A stretch of 64,000 nt of DNA, taken from positions 62,001 to 126,000 of the forward strand of contig NW_026515524.1 in assembly GCF_014898815.1 (NCBI RefSeq), given 5' to 3'. The DNA is from Panonychus citri (Eukaryota; Arthropoda; Arachnida; Trombidiformes; Tetranychidae). The notes beneath the pieces are model-generated. The model was not told the origin of the DNA. It ran no database searches and saw only the letters and a program-made list of their open reading frames with translations. This document shows positions 9,335 through 18,018 of the stretch, piece after piece (the first letter of the stretch is position 1; every line of letters starts with the position of its first letter). The position numbers were made by a program, and so were the translations under genes.

Positions 9335-10325
9335 TTGGAGGACGTCCTCTTTTTTTGATTATTTTAATATCAATCTCAGGTTTCTTTATATAATCTACTG
9401 CACTTAGTTCATCAGGGTAAAATATTGACGTTATATCATTACCTTCAATATCTTGCAGCTTGTATATATACGTCGTGAGTTTTTACGACTCACTATCCTA
9501 AAAATTTCATTTGTCCAATTAGAGTGGTACCTTTCTCAAAATTTTCTTCTTTTTCGCTATTCTAACAAATTCCTTATTAGTAAATTTGTCTTTTACATTT
9601 TTCTCATGTTTTTCTCGTTGGTTTAGAATAATTGAGGCTTGATTATCTTCTTTCACATCATTTGGTGATGATTTGATGATACGATGATAACTTTTATTAT
9701 ATCCATCAACAATTTCTTGTAGATTATCTAAATACCTAAAATTACCTTTAAAATACATGAAACGATTCATCCTACTACGTAAAGTTCTGTTGAACCTTTC
9801 AACAACTGCGCATTTAACTGCGTCATCTGTGGTTGTGAAAAAGTTTATTTTAAACTCATTCATCAGATTTTTAAATAAAAAGTTTTTAAACTCTTTTCCT
9901 TGATCTGTTTGAAGCTTTTGAGGAACTCTTCCTGCTCTGAGAATCTTTCTCATTGCCATTGTAACGGACTGACTACTTTTATCTTTTAATGGTTTAACCC
10001 AGGCGTACCGGCTAAATATATCAATAACAACCAAAAGATAACGTACTTGTTCGTTGAATTTAGCGAACCAAGATACATCGAGAAGGTCAGCTTGCCACTG
10101 TTCATCGATTTCAATTGTTAGTGTTTTCAATCTCGGAAAGTTTCTTCTAGTTTGTTTAAATAATTGATAAGTTTCAGATGATTTAAGCCAATCATTTACT
10201 TGTTTTTGAGTAATTTTATTGTTTAATTTTTTTGCTTCAAGATATAATTGTCTAGGAGAACTAAAACTAGCGGCTTGGCTAGGATTATAATAGATTGAAT
10301 CTAAAATTTCTTTATTGAGCTCCAT
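9135..10325 (-). pseudogene. Polinton integrase with five-AT-hook C-terminal tail, frame-broken
   Basis: Retroviral-type integrase for element insertion. The core lies in 9519-10325: DLLDVSWFAK with the first catalytic Asp, DIFSRYAWVKPL, TDQGKEF with the second Asp, and VVERFNRTLR with the Glu. An N-terminal helical segment precedes it. That frame stops at 9519, but the neighbouring DNA continues the family: a WTNEIFRIV segment (frame 2), then YKLQDIEGN and FYPDEL (frame 3), typical of the Polinton integrase C-terminal domain. In the last frame come five AT-hook cores (KKRGRPP, RKPGRPRK, RKPGRPPK, GKAGRPPK, RKPGRPRK) before a stop at 9135-9137. So there are at least two breaks at 9440-9540. 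The tail has no ATG of its own, supporting its assignment to integrase. Confidence 0.85.
9384..9392 (-). promoter_or_regulatory. TATA box of second penton-like gene
   Basis: TATATAAAG on the minus strand, 58 nt before ATG 9334 and within the integrase C-terminal coding region. Confidence 0.42.
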
Positions 10326-10906
10326 CCTTTTCCACTTTGGAATCTTGTTTTTTGTCTTTCTTCAGCTTTATGTAAAAGTTCTTTCAACGCCTCACTTGGA
10401 GTCATTGCTTCTCTACCTTTTGGATTAACAACAACAGCTTCTTCACCAATATTTTGTAAGGCGCGAGCGATAGTTTTATAGCCAGAAGGGCCCGATCCGA
10501 CATCATCACTTTCTAGATACTGCATCACAGTATTAATATTAGACCCTGGAATTGGTTTTTGACTTGAGTTGATAACTCTTCCTCTTGGGGTGTATTTGTC
10601 CTTCAATTGTTGAAGAATAGGTGGACGTTTAGGAGTTACACCTATTACAGCTGGATCCCATGAAAAATCTGCTGAGTCAAAGTCCTTGTATTCATCAATT
10701 GAATCGCTGGGTGTTATTTGTGTGATTGGTTGTGTGATAAGTGGTGTCATAGATTGTTGGCTATCTAAGTGACGGTTGACTTGATTTTCAATCATTTGAG
10801 GTGGTAAAGGTCTGTCCAAAATGTAGGATATTTTATCTCTTGTGGATGACTTGAGCTTGTTGTACTCATCTTCTGGAATAAGTATCATTTTCGTGTAAGC
10901 GTTCAT
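10301..10906 (-). CDS. Conserved-type Polinton protein of unknown function (201 aa)
   Basis: Intact frame between integrase and a small hydrophobic-tailed protein. It overlaps the upstream gene by four bases (ATGA) and integrase's start at its 3' end, so it is compactly packed. The N-terminus has a MILIPEDEYNKL segment of a kind seen near the start of several Polinton proteins. The middle is Pro/Gln-rich and probably disordered (RPLPPQM, TPKRPPILQQL). The C-terminal third is helical and basic (KELLHKAEERQKTR). Possibly a virion protein; I cannot name it. No clear TATA box in front. Confidence 0.6.
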   Translation of the reverse strand: MNAYTKMILIPEDEYNKLKSSTRDKISYILDRPLPPQMIENQVNRHLDSQQSMTPLITQPITQITPSDSIDEYKDFDSADFSWDPAVIGVTPKRPPILQQLKDKYTPRGRVINSSQKPIPGSNINTVMQYLESDDVGSGPSGYKTIARALQNIGEEAVVVNPKGREAMTPSEALKELLHKAEERQKTRFQSGKGWSSIKKF

Positions 10907-11241
10907 ATTTTGTTGGCAATAATAGTTCCAAGTAATGTTATAGCAGGTATTAATAAAGCCGGAAGTGCACCTCCGATTTGATTTATTTTCTTTTTTCTTT
11001 TATCAAGATTTACTTGTTTTTGGGCTAAATCTCTAAGAGAGCTCTTGTACTTTGTAAGAATGGCCTTTTCAGTTTCTGAAAGGTGTATTGTACCGTTTAA
11101 AATGTTTCGACAGATTTCACTGATTGCGTAAATTATACAAGTTGGTGAGTTTAAAATTAAAGATCGTTGTTCGTTTAATGATTTAGCGTTTGCTATCCTT
11201 GAAAGTTCAGGTAAACACCTGATGACACCTTCAATTGTCAT
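10903..11241 (-). CDS. Small helical protein with hydrophobic C-terminal tail (112 aa)
   Basis: Intact 112 aa frame. Helical N-terminal two thirds (EICRNILNGTIHLSETEKAI), then a basic patch (DKRKKKINQIGG) and a C-terminal hydrophobic segment (ALPALLIPAITLLGTI). The layout 'basic stretch, NQ-x-GG, hydrophobic anchor' recurs among small Polinton/adintovirus proteins and suggests a membrane-active or tail-anchored virion component (inference). The AATATAAAG box at 11270-11278 overlaps the stop codon of the 314 aa gene. Confidence 0.62.
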   Translation of the reverse strand: MTIEGVIRCLPELSRIANAKSLNEQRSLILNSPTCIIYAISEICRNILNGTIHLSETEKAILTKYKSSLRDLAQKQVNLDKRKKKINQIGGALPALLIPAITLLGTIIANKI

Positions 11242-11269
11242 ATTGATTGAATTTATGGAAGTTGATTGA

Positions 11270-11276
11270 CTTTATA
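11270..11276 (-). promoter_or_regulatory. TATA box of the 112 aa gene, containing upstream stop
   Basis: TATAAAG on the minus strand, 35 nt before ATG 11241. TAA (11272-11274) is the stop codon of the 314 aa gene. Confidence 0.6.
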
Positions 11277-12216
11277 TTAATGAACTTTGATATATAATAT
11301 TGTCAATTATGAATACTCCATTATTGAACCACCATCTATAGATTGGTTGAGGAGTCAATTCGTGGTTAAATTCTGAGAAAATGTGGTCCAACTTGTATAA
11401 ATATTCACCTTTAGTTATTAGATTTATTGTTTCTTCATCAAAAGTCAAGATTTGACCATCAAAATCCACAATCAGTTTTTGTTTTTCGTCGACAACAATA
11501 ATGGCTGCTTTTCCAGTTGGTGTGGAAAATGGAGCTAAAGAACTGGGTTCTTTTTTATATTGAATGAAGTAGTCTCTCAAGGCTAAAAAGTCGATCGGGT
11601 GAACTTTAATACTTCCACCAGGATGATTTTGGCTTTTTGTTATCAATCGTATTTCAATTTTTATATACCACCTATCTTCTTCTGTTGAAGTGGCTGTATT
11701 GACAAATATTGAAAATTCATCACCATTAGAGGTTGTAAATTTCTCAACAGGTATATTTGTAGTCCCCAAATCTTTACGGTCCGTAATTTTATCATTCCAT
11801 ATAGTAACATTCTCTTTATGAACACCTCTGAAAGGGTGGTTACACTTTCGTAAGGCTTTCATGAATTTATCATCAATGTCTCTGCTCATGACAACGGATT
11901 GTAGATCAGCCGTCCAAATATAATTGATATTTTTGTGTGAGAATGATAATACACCATTTCTACGAAATTGATGTTCGATGTCGTCTCCAATCTTTTCTTG
12001 ATAATGATCTAGAAGAAACGTTCGGACTTTATTGAACACTTTGAATGGGATTTTTTGCGAAACTTTTGAATTGTGAGGTGAATGGGTTTCAGTCGAATAA
12101 GTTTCTATCACGACTTGGAAGTTCCATTTCTCTCCTGCTTTGATTTTACCAACAAGATGAATTTTATATTCAATTTTATTCAATATTTTCGAATAGTTTG
12201 AAAGATAGACTTCCAT
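11272..12216 (-). CDS. Two-repeat protein of unknown function (314 aa), weakly PC4-like
   Basis: Intact frame between the ATPase and the 112 aa gene. Two halves repeat the same order of elements. Half 1 (~residues 20-150) has WNFQVVIETY, then IPFKVFNKVRTFLLDHY, then an FRRNGVLSF / IWTADLQSVVM hairpin. Half 2 (~165-300) has WYIKIEIRLI, then SIKVHPIDFLALRDYF, then TPTGKAAII / LIVDFDGQILTF. A strand ending in I-E-x, a turn, an I-x-h strand and an amphipathic helix weakly recall the PC4/p15 ssDNA-binding coactivator fold, but no motif is decisive. In Polintons this position often holds a protein called PY; I do not claim identity. Could be a DNA-binding or virion protein. Confidence 0.6.
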   Translation of the reverse strand: MEVYLSNYSKILNKIEYKIHLVGKIKAGEKWNFQVVIETYSTETHSPHNSKVSQKIPFKVFNKVRTFLLDHYQEKIGDDIEHQFRRNGVLSFSHKNINYIWTADLQSVVMSRDIDDKFMKALRKCNHPFRGVHKENVTIWNDKITDRKDLGTTNIPVEKFTTSNGDEFSIFVNTATSTEEDRWYIKIEIRLITKSQNHPGGSIKVHPIDFLALRDYFIQYKKEPSSLAPFSTPTGKAAIIVVDEKQKLIVDFDGQILTFDEETINLITKGEYLYKLDHIFSEFNHELTPQPIYRWWFNNGVFIIDNIIYQSSLI

Positions 12217-12252
12217 CTTGGTGATTTATTGTAATGTTGTTAAGCTTGATGA

Positions 12253-12261
12253 CTTTATATA
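12253..12261 (-). promoter_or_regulatory. TATA box of the 314 aa gene, containing ATPase stop
   Basis: TATATAAAG on the minus strand, 45 nt before ATG 12216. TAA at 12255-12257 is the ATPase stop codon. Confidence 0.6.
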
Positions 12262-12881
12262 AGGTAAACATCAATAGGTGAGGACCAAATATTTGATAAC
12301 AATCTCAACTGTTCAATTGTATCAGGTTTACAATCAATAAACAAGTATGAGTAGGGCTTTTCTGTCACTTTTTCAAACACTTGAACAAATGATTTGACTT
12401 TGTTGGGAAACATCTGACGGGCTAGATGTTGAATAACTGTTTTATCACGTGGGTTCTTAAACATGACTATATAATGAGCGTTCAAGGTTATAGTTCTCAT
12501 CTCTTTGCCTTTATTGAAAAAGTTTTGGACAAGAAGAATAACTGATATGTTTTGATGATGAGATCCTTTGGTGAAAAGTTGACTGATTAATTGACTTTTC
12601 GATGATTCGTCCATTAAATCGTCTATTATCACCCAAATTGGATTATTATCGGGGTTGAGGTTTTCTAAAAGGTTATCTTGTAAGCCTTTAATGAACGTTA
12701 CCCCAATTATACTAGCGAATGAGGGCTGATATTCTCCATATAAGTAATAAATATGTTGTGGTGATGGATGAGATGCAAATAAAGCGTTTTTGATAAGTTG
12801 TTGTACCCAAAATGTTTTACCACAACCAGTTGGTCCACTGACCACCATGGTAAAAGGGTGTTTTAAATAAACAGAATACAT
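12255..12881 (-). CDS. FtsK/A32-type genome-packaging ATPase of Polinton
   Basis: A 208 aa intact frame, normal length for the family. Walker A is GPTGCGKT (residues ~15-22), Walker B is WVIIDDLMD (~78-86), and a sensor-type polar residue lies in VILLVQN (~115-121). Expected role: ATP-driven packaging of the element's DNA into capsids. It is the first gene of the minus-strand block, 95-100 nt inside the right terminal repeat, behind a TATATAAAGG box at 12909-12918. Confidence 0.92.
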   Translation of the reverse strand: MYSVYLKHPFTMVVSGPTGCGKTFWVQQLIKNALFASHPSPQHIYYLYGEYQPSFASIIGVTFIKGLQDNLLENLNPDNNPIWVIIDDLMDESSKSQLISQLFTKGSHHQNISVILLVQNFFNKGKEMRTITLNAHYIVMFKNPRDKTVIQHLARQMFPNKVKSFVQVFEKVTEKPYSYLFIDCKPDTIEQLRLLSNIWSSPIDVYLI

Positions 12882-12908
12882 TATATGTTAATGATTCAAA
12901 CATCCAAT

Positions 12909-12918
12909 CCTTTATATA
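12909..12918 (-). promoter_or_regulatory. TATA box of packaging ATPase
   Basis: TATATAAAGG on the minus strand, 37 nt before ATG 12881, between the gene and the right terminal repeat. Confidence 0.6.
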
Positions 12919-12973
12919 ATAGAAAATGATGGGATAAATATATATAATGAATTTAAACTTTTGACATGGGTTT

Positions 12974-13126
12974 GTGACCTTTAACTAAATAGACAGAGAA
13001 AAAGAAAGAGAAAAAGAAAGAGAAAAAAGAAAGGAAAAAGAAAGAGGTAAAAGTGGTAGAAATTCTCGTTTAAAAGAAAGAGAAAGAAAAAGGAAAAGGG
13101 GCCAGAGAAGACTTTTTATAACTACT
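12974..13126 (-). repeat. Right terminal inverted repeat of Polinton
   Basis: Read on the minus strand it starts AGTAGTTATAAAAAGTC, runs through a polypyrimidine tract and ends TAGTTAAAGGTCAC, matching 1243-1388 with a few substitutions and short indels. The shared AAACGAGAATTTC block is the easiest anchor (about 1294 on the left, about 13060 on the right). Confidence 0.92.
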
Positions 13127-13132
13127 TTTAAA
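13127..13132. repeat. Right target-site duplication TTTAAA
   Basis: TTTAAA directly after the right terminal repeat; partner of 1238-1243. Confidence 0.6.
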
Positions 13133-13761
13133 CTCTTGAGAAAATAATATCATAAATTATTGGATAATGATTTAAATTGTTGTTGTTATCATGTGGATGT
13201 AGAATCAATTGTAATTGTTGTTGGAACATTTTCCCTAGTTTTTTACAATTAGATATATTATTACAATTGTAATATGAACAATTTAATGCATCTCTCTTGC
13301 AATTTAATCTTCTTCCGTAATCCATTAGTTTAAGAATAACAATCTAACCCATTCCAAGGACAATTAAAGTAATCACTTAAATCATGGTCATGAATTAGCT
13401 CTCAATCAATGAATTTAAAGTGACTTTCATTGCATTGGAAAATTACAGTTAATTTACCCTTGTCATTAGAGTGTAATTTTTATTATGCTTGCCTTAGGCG
13501 ATCCAAGCACAAGAAAAATACCCCATAACAATCAAGAGAAATTAAATTGAGAGAGAGAGAAAGACATTTAGAATTTAAAGAAAACAAAATTAAGGAAGAG
13601 AAAAGGAGGAGGGAGAAATCGAAAAATCGACCCAAAACTTAGATGATGTTAATTGTGAAATTTCATTGATAATCTTTGTTTGATTGTGAGCGTTTAACTT
13701 GTGATGATTTTGTGTCAATTTTGTTTCAAATTGGTGAAAATATAACTCGATCAAGTGAACC
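13133..13761. other. Intergenic: flank of Polinton, upstream region of paralog B
   Basis: No coding potential beyond chance frames. AT-rich, with GA-rich stretches around 13547-13565 and 13585-13615 that may lie in the promoter or 5' UTR of the paralog downstream. Confidence 0.5.
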
Positions 13762-14696
13762 ATGTATTCAAATAATTATCTTTTCCTTTGGTTAATCCTT
13801 TGTCTCAATTGTAAAATAATTAGTTGTTTCTTTGTCACCAGTGAGTATAACCATCATCATCTTACTAATTGCAAGGAATTAATTTTACAACAATTTCTTT
13901 TCTTTTCTGCCAATGTGTCACTTTTTCTGTGTCACCTTTTGTCCAGATGATACCAAATGTCCAGAGCTTCTTAATCAGATTGATCTGACGGTTAAGGATA
14001 TTCTTCACATGAGAGACAGTCCACTTTTTCCGGTCAACGAAACGACCAGAGATTTATACTGCAGGTAAGACGAGGAAGATGAATGCTTGGAAAATTTACT
14101 AAATTGTTTAATCTCTTCGACGATTGGTCCCTAATAGGCCTTATAAAACATTGATACCGACGATAGTTAAAGTAGCTCCTTGTTTACCACCATTTTTAAC
14201 ACAAGTGATTCTCATTTTTGGTTATGGCCAACGAAGGGTTTTGAAAGCGGCTTGTGGAACCAAAGATCCAGGTAATTGTTGTCTATTTCTTTTTGATTAG
14301 ATTCAGTTGTTGGGATTATCTTTTCTTTTTGTTTTCATAGAAATTTTCAAGTACTACCAGTGTATCGATGAAGATTATGCACAAAAATTGCGAACCAATG
14401 AAGCCATTTACTTAAACTCCTTGTCTATGATCAAAGAAAACGCCACCGAAGCTCAAATGATTCCCGCTCTTTGCTGTGCCACAAGGAAGGTTCTTGAAGA
14501 TTCTAAATCTTTAGAATCACCCAAATGTCCAAGTAACAGTACACTAGATATTTCGGGTTACATGCACGATAGATTAACCGAGGGATTAGACGATTTTCTT
14601 ACACTTGTTTGTAGTACATTTCCTGATTTTGTCACTTGTAGACGAAAATCACCAAAAGCGGTTAGATTTTTGTTGAAAATGAATCACAGAATGTAG
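13762..14696 (+). CDS. Secreted Cys-containing protein, paralog B (4 exons)
   Basis: Coding exons 13762-13840, 13947-14064, 14138-14271 and 14341-14696; about 228 aa. The first exon is a signal peptide with a long hydrophobic core (LFLWLILCLNC). The first three exon lengths (79, 118, 134 nt) are identical to those of the gene at 29-1012 and phases match, so the two are tandem duplicates. Shared landmarks include NDT-x-C at the second exon start, D-(V/I)-LHM, a Cys near the end of exon 2 (LYCR here, LFCR in A), and ALCCATR versus AFCCTAR. The C-terminus is shorter than in paralog A. Function unknown; secreted, with probable disulfides. Confidence 0.78.
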
Positions 14697-15328
14697 ATTT
14701 CACCAACAAAACATTGGTTCAAACCTTCCTCTCAATAATGAACAAACTAACCTCATAAAAACATAATCAAAATCACAACAACAACAACAAAAAACAAATA
14801 ACTTATTCAAAAAAACATCAAAACGATCAACTCATCAAACTAATAAAAGGATTAACAAAATATTCCAACTAAATCAACACATAAATGGATTGATTTTCCT
14901 TCTCATGGGTCACTGGAACTTCATCTCACAATTAATCACCTTAAAACTTTAAATCTTTTACATTTTAATTTCTATTTATTAAAGAAAAATGCAAGAGAAA
15001 AACATTCGAAAGCAAATTAAATTGTTAATCAATTTTTTCAAAAAGAGAAAATTAGAATTCGATGTATCGATGATAACCGATACTATCGATTTCTCTTCAG
15101 AGATCATAACAAACCTATAAGAAGAAAAGGAAGTTACAAAGAGAGAGAAAGAGAAAGAGAAAAAGTTAATTTTTCTAATTAAGTAAATTGTCGGTTTTTT
15201 ATTCTTTGTTTTATTTATTTGTTCAAAGTGATCAATATCTTGGTTTTTAATCTTGATTGTGTTCGTGTGAAAGTTTGATTTGGTTCTTTTTTTATTCTTT
15301 CGTTGGATCAAAAGAAAACAAAAGTAAC
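14697..15328. other. Intergenic with UBTF-like promoter and 5' UTR
   Basis: Follows paralog B. An AT-rich 3' flank leads into the promoter and leader of the HMG-box gene. Two TATCGAT words at 15065 and 15084 are listed separately. A (GA)n stretch lies at about 15139-15160. Confidence 0.5.
15065..15091. promoter_or_regulatory. Paired TATCGAT (DRE-like) motifs before UBTF-like gene
   Basis: TATCGATG at 15065-15072 and TATCGATT at 15084-15091, about 240-260 nt before the ATG. TATCGATA is the DRE core-promoter word of arthropod housekeeping and growth genes; both copies match 7 of 8 bases. Confidence 0.5.
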
Positions 15329-17356
15329 ATGATTCCTCAGAGTGATTCTGGTGATTTACCCATTGAAGAGGGTGAAGAGGTTGAAGCTGAGGAAGTTGTT
15401 GCCAAACTGATTTGGCCCTCACAAGATGTTCAACAATTGTTGGAAAATATTCAGGCCAATATGCCTAAAAATGATACTGCTAAATATTCAACGACGGCTA
15501 AGAAACTTAATTGGGAAGATATTAAGTTTGGTGAATATACTGCCGATGATTGTAAAACTCAATGGGATTTGGTTTCAACCAGGATCAGAAGATATCGGAC
15601 TTTGGGTGAAGTTGTTGGCGATGCAAGAGATTGGGCCAAGAATCCTTATAATAATGCTTCACTTAATAAGAAAACTCGTCACCCTGGATTACCTAAGAAA
15701 CCATTATCTCCCTTTTTACGATATTTTATGGAGAAAAGGGCTCGTTTCGCAAAGAAAAATCCAGATTCAACATCTGTCGTTGAAATGGCTAAAGCTCTGG
15801 CTGCTTCTTACCGAGAATTATCTGAGAAAAAGAAGGCTAAATACAAGCAAGCCTTTGATCAAGAAAACGATGAATATAAGCATAAAATGGAAGAGTTTAA
15901 AAGACTACACCCTGAGATCGATTTAAGTAATCATTTTCCGAAGCAAAGTTATCCTGGACCCGTTCGGCCCAAGACACCATTCCAAATATTTTTACAGAAA
16001 AAAACAAAAGATCGAATTGATTCAAAGGAGCCTGAGGATGTTGATTTTTCTAAAAAAGATAATTTAGAACAGCTGAGAAAAGTTTGGCATGATCTGACTG
16101 ATAAGAAACGTTTGAAATGGATTAAAAAATCTATTGCCGATGAAAAAAGGTACCTCGAAGAATTGGAGAGCTACAAAAAAAATCACCCTGACTTCGAGCC
16201 ACCAGTTATCAAGGTTCTAAATAAGGCGGAAAAGGACTTAAAACAACGTTATGATGGAAAACCCGAGAAACCTCCTTGTTCAGGTTATGCTCTTTACTCT
16301 AAGATTATGTTGAAAAACAAGACGGACGTTGCTGCGAGGGATAAAATGGCCGCCATTGCACTGGAATGGAAAGAGTTACCGGTTGAAGAAAAGAATCGGT
16401 ATAATCAAGAGGTTACAAAGAAACAAAAAGAATACGTTGAAAAGATGGAAGCTTATCTTGCATCTTTACCGGACGATGAGAGAGAACAATTTATTGCAGA
16501 AGAAAAATACAAATCTCCAAGTGAAAAATTAAAGAGTAAAAGTAGTTCATCAAATCATAATCTTACTGTTGAAGATTTAGCAAAAGATGCGAACAATTCA
16601 ACAGCCGCTCAGTGTTATTTCCAAGCAGAAAGAGTTGTTGCCTTACAGGCAAGAAGTCATAATAAAAGTCAAACAGAGCTGATTGGTCAAATTAACAAGG
16701 AATGGGCTGAAATGTCATTGGACAAGAAAGAGAAATATTATCGCATGGTCGAAAATCTAACTAATGCTGCTTCTGCTTCTTCTTCTTCAGCAATTAAAAA
16801 AGCTCCAGTTAAGAAAGGTAAATCAGATGATCGTTTGGAAGGTCTCAGTAGTGTCGAAATTGATATGGTTAGAATCTTAGAGAAACGACAACCCAAAATC
16901 CCACCTAAAAATCCATATTCGATATTTTTGACTGAAAAGTTGGCCCAATTGAGCAATTTCGAACCTAAGAAACGCATGGCTGAAGTCTCACGTCTCTGGA
17001 AATCTGTGTTGACTGAAAAAGAGAAACTAACTTACGAATCAAAGGTTAAAGAAGCGCAAGAACATTATGAAAAAGAGTTGCAAACCTTTATCAAGGTAAG
17101 TTTCCTCTCTATTTAATTCATTAATCGTGATCTCTCTATAATTTAATTTTCTATTCTTTTCTTTCAAATTTTTCAGGGACTGAATGCTAAAGAACTTGCT
17201 CTTTATGAAAAGTATATCAAGAAACCTGAAGCAAGTGCAAGTAGTCAGCGGAAGAGAAGTAGACCCAATAAAGTCGCTGCCGTTCAAGAAGAAAAGGTTG
17301 ATTCTGACGAAGAAGAGGACAAAGAGGAAGAAGAAGAGGAGGAAGAAGAGGAGGAG

Positions 17357-17391
<35 letters not shown>

Positions 17392-17503
17392 AGAAGAGGA
17401 GGAAGATGAAGACGAAGAAGAAGACGAGAATGAGTCTGAAGACTCTGAGGACAGTTCTGATAATGAGAACAGAGAACCAGCAACAAAAAAATCTCGAATC
17501 TAA
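15329..17503 (+). CDS. UBTF: UBTF-like nucleolar transcription factor with HMG boxes
   Basis: Two coding exons, 15329-17095 and 17177-17503, phase 0 intron, about 697 aa. At least five HMG-box-like units occur: ~122-195 (PKKPLSPFLRYFMEKRARF, the closest to UBF box 1), ~213-290, ~334-405, ~450-515 and ~548-590. The N-terminal part (LNWEDIKFGEYTADDCK) also matches the UBF layout. Exon 2 encodes a long Glu/Asp tract (~17300-17470) ending TKKSRI; an acidic tail is typical of UBF. Expected role: binding rDNA promoters/enhancers and helping RNA polymerase I initiation in the nucleolus. The (GAA/GAG)n coding tract is a microsatellite and may vary in length. The ATG follows an upstream reading frame with no other good start. 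Confidence 0.88.
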
Positions 17504-18018
17504 AAAGGAAAGATGAAAAACTCTGATATCGACGAAATGATTAGTGAAACAAAAGTAAAGCTCATAAACGAAAATTGGACCAGCTGAGTTTTGTTTACTT
17601 CTTTACTCTCTCGACATGTTAATCTTATATTCATCATCTTTATTTTTACAAAGAACAACAACAAACAAACATCGCCACTATCCTTCTACTCACCATTCTT
17701 CAATTTAAAATTACACAATCAATCACAAAACACGTCGCGGAGAACTCACATAATCAATAATTAATCAATTCATTAATTTTCTCAAATTTATTCCCACCTT
17801 TCTTATCCTTCTTTAACTAATATCTCTTAATTGGAGTCTGATTGAATATCAATATATTTAGCATGTCAAAAGAAGACAAAGTTATTTGAATGCTGTGTTT
17901 TTTGATCATTATTTAAAATTTATTAAATGAAATTATTTGAAATTGAATCTTTTTTTTTGTTTCGAGTAATGAACAAAAAAAATCACAATCAAAAGCAGAG
18001 AATTAAAAAAATATTAGT
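17504..18018. other. 3' intergenic between convergent UBTF-like and PLRG1 genes
   Basis: AT-rich 3' UTR/terminator space of two converging genes. No coding or RNA gene seen. Confidence 0.5.

Larger units (their letters stand above)
1237..13132. mobile_element. Polinton/Maverick element with TBP-like gene (degenerate copy)
   Basis: An 11.9 kb element bounded by ~150 bp inverted repeats and a TTTAA(A) direct repeat. It encodes the Polinton hallmark set: protein-primed DNA polymerase B, retroviral-type integrase, FtsK/A32-type packaging ATPase, adenovirus-type cysteine protease, double-jelly-roll major capsid protein and penton-like minor capsid protein. Genes form two converging blocks that meet at 5527-5639. 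It also carries a TBP-like gene next to the left repeat. Polymerase, capsid, both penton-like genes and integrase contain frame breaks, and the two terminal repeats have diverged by substitutions and indels, so it is an old, probably immobile insertion. It landed between two tandem host paralogs without interrupting either. Confidence 0.93.

Noticed and set aside
9211..9393. Gly/Pro/Arg-rich + strand frame
   Set aside because: It is the antisense of the integrase AT-hook repeats; no independent support.
9135..9480. AT-hook protein as a separate gene
   Set aside because: No ATG in its frame, and the upstream part matches the integrase C-terminal domain, so it is treated as integrase tail behind frame breaks.
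13377..13490. Possible small repeat shared with 41830-41890 (AAT-AATTTAAAGTG and AGAGTGTAA words)
   Set aside because: Matches are limited to about 20 nt at roughly 75 percent and in different arrangement; not enough to call an element.
15426..15926. 166 codon frame inside the UBTF-like gene
   Set aside because: Alternate-frame shadow of HMG-box coding sequence.
17217..17486. Leu/Pro-rich minus-strand frame
   Set aside because: Antisense of the Glu/Asp microsatellite tail of the UBTF-like gene.
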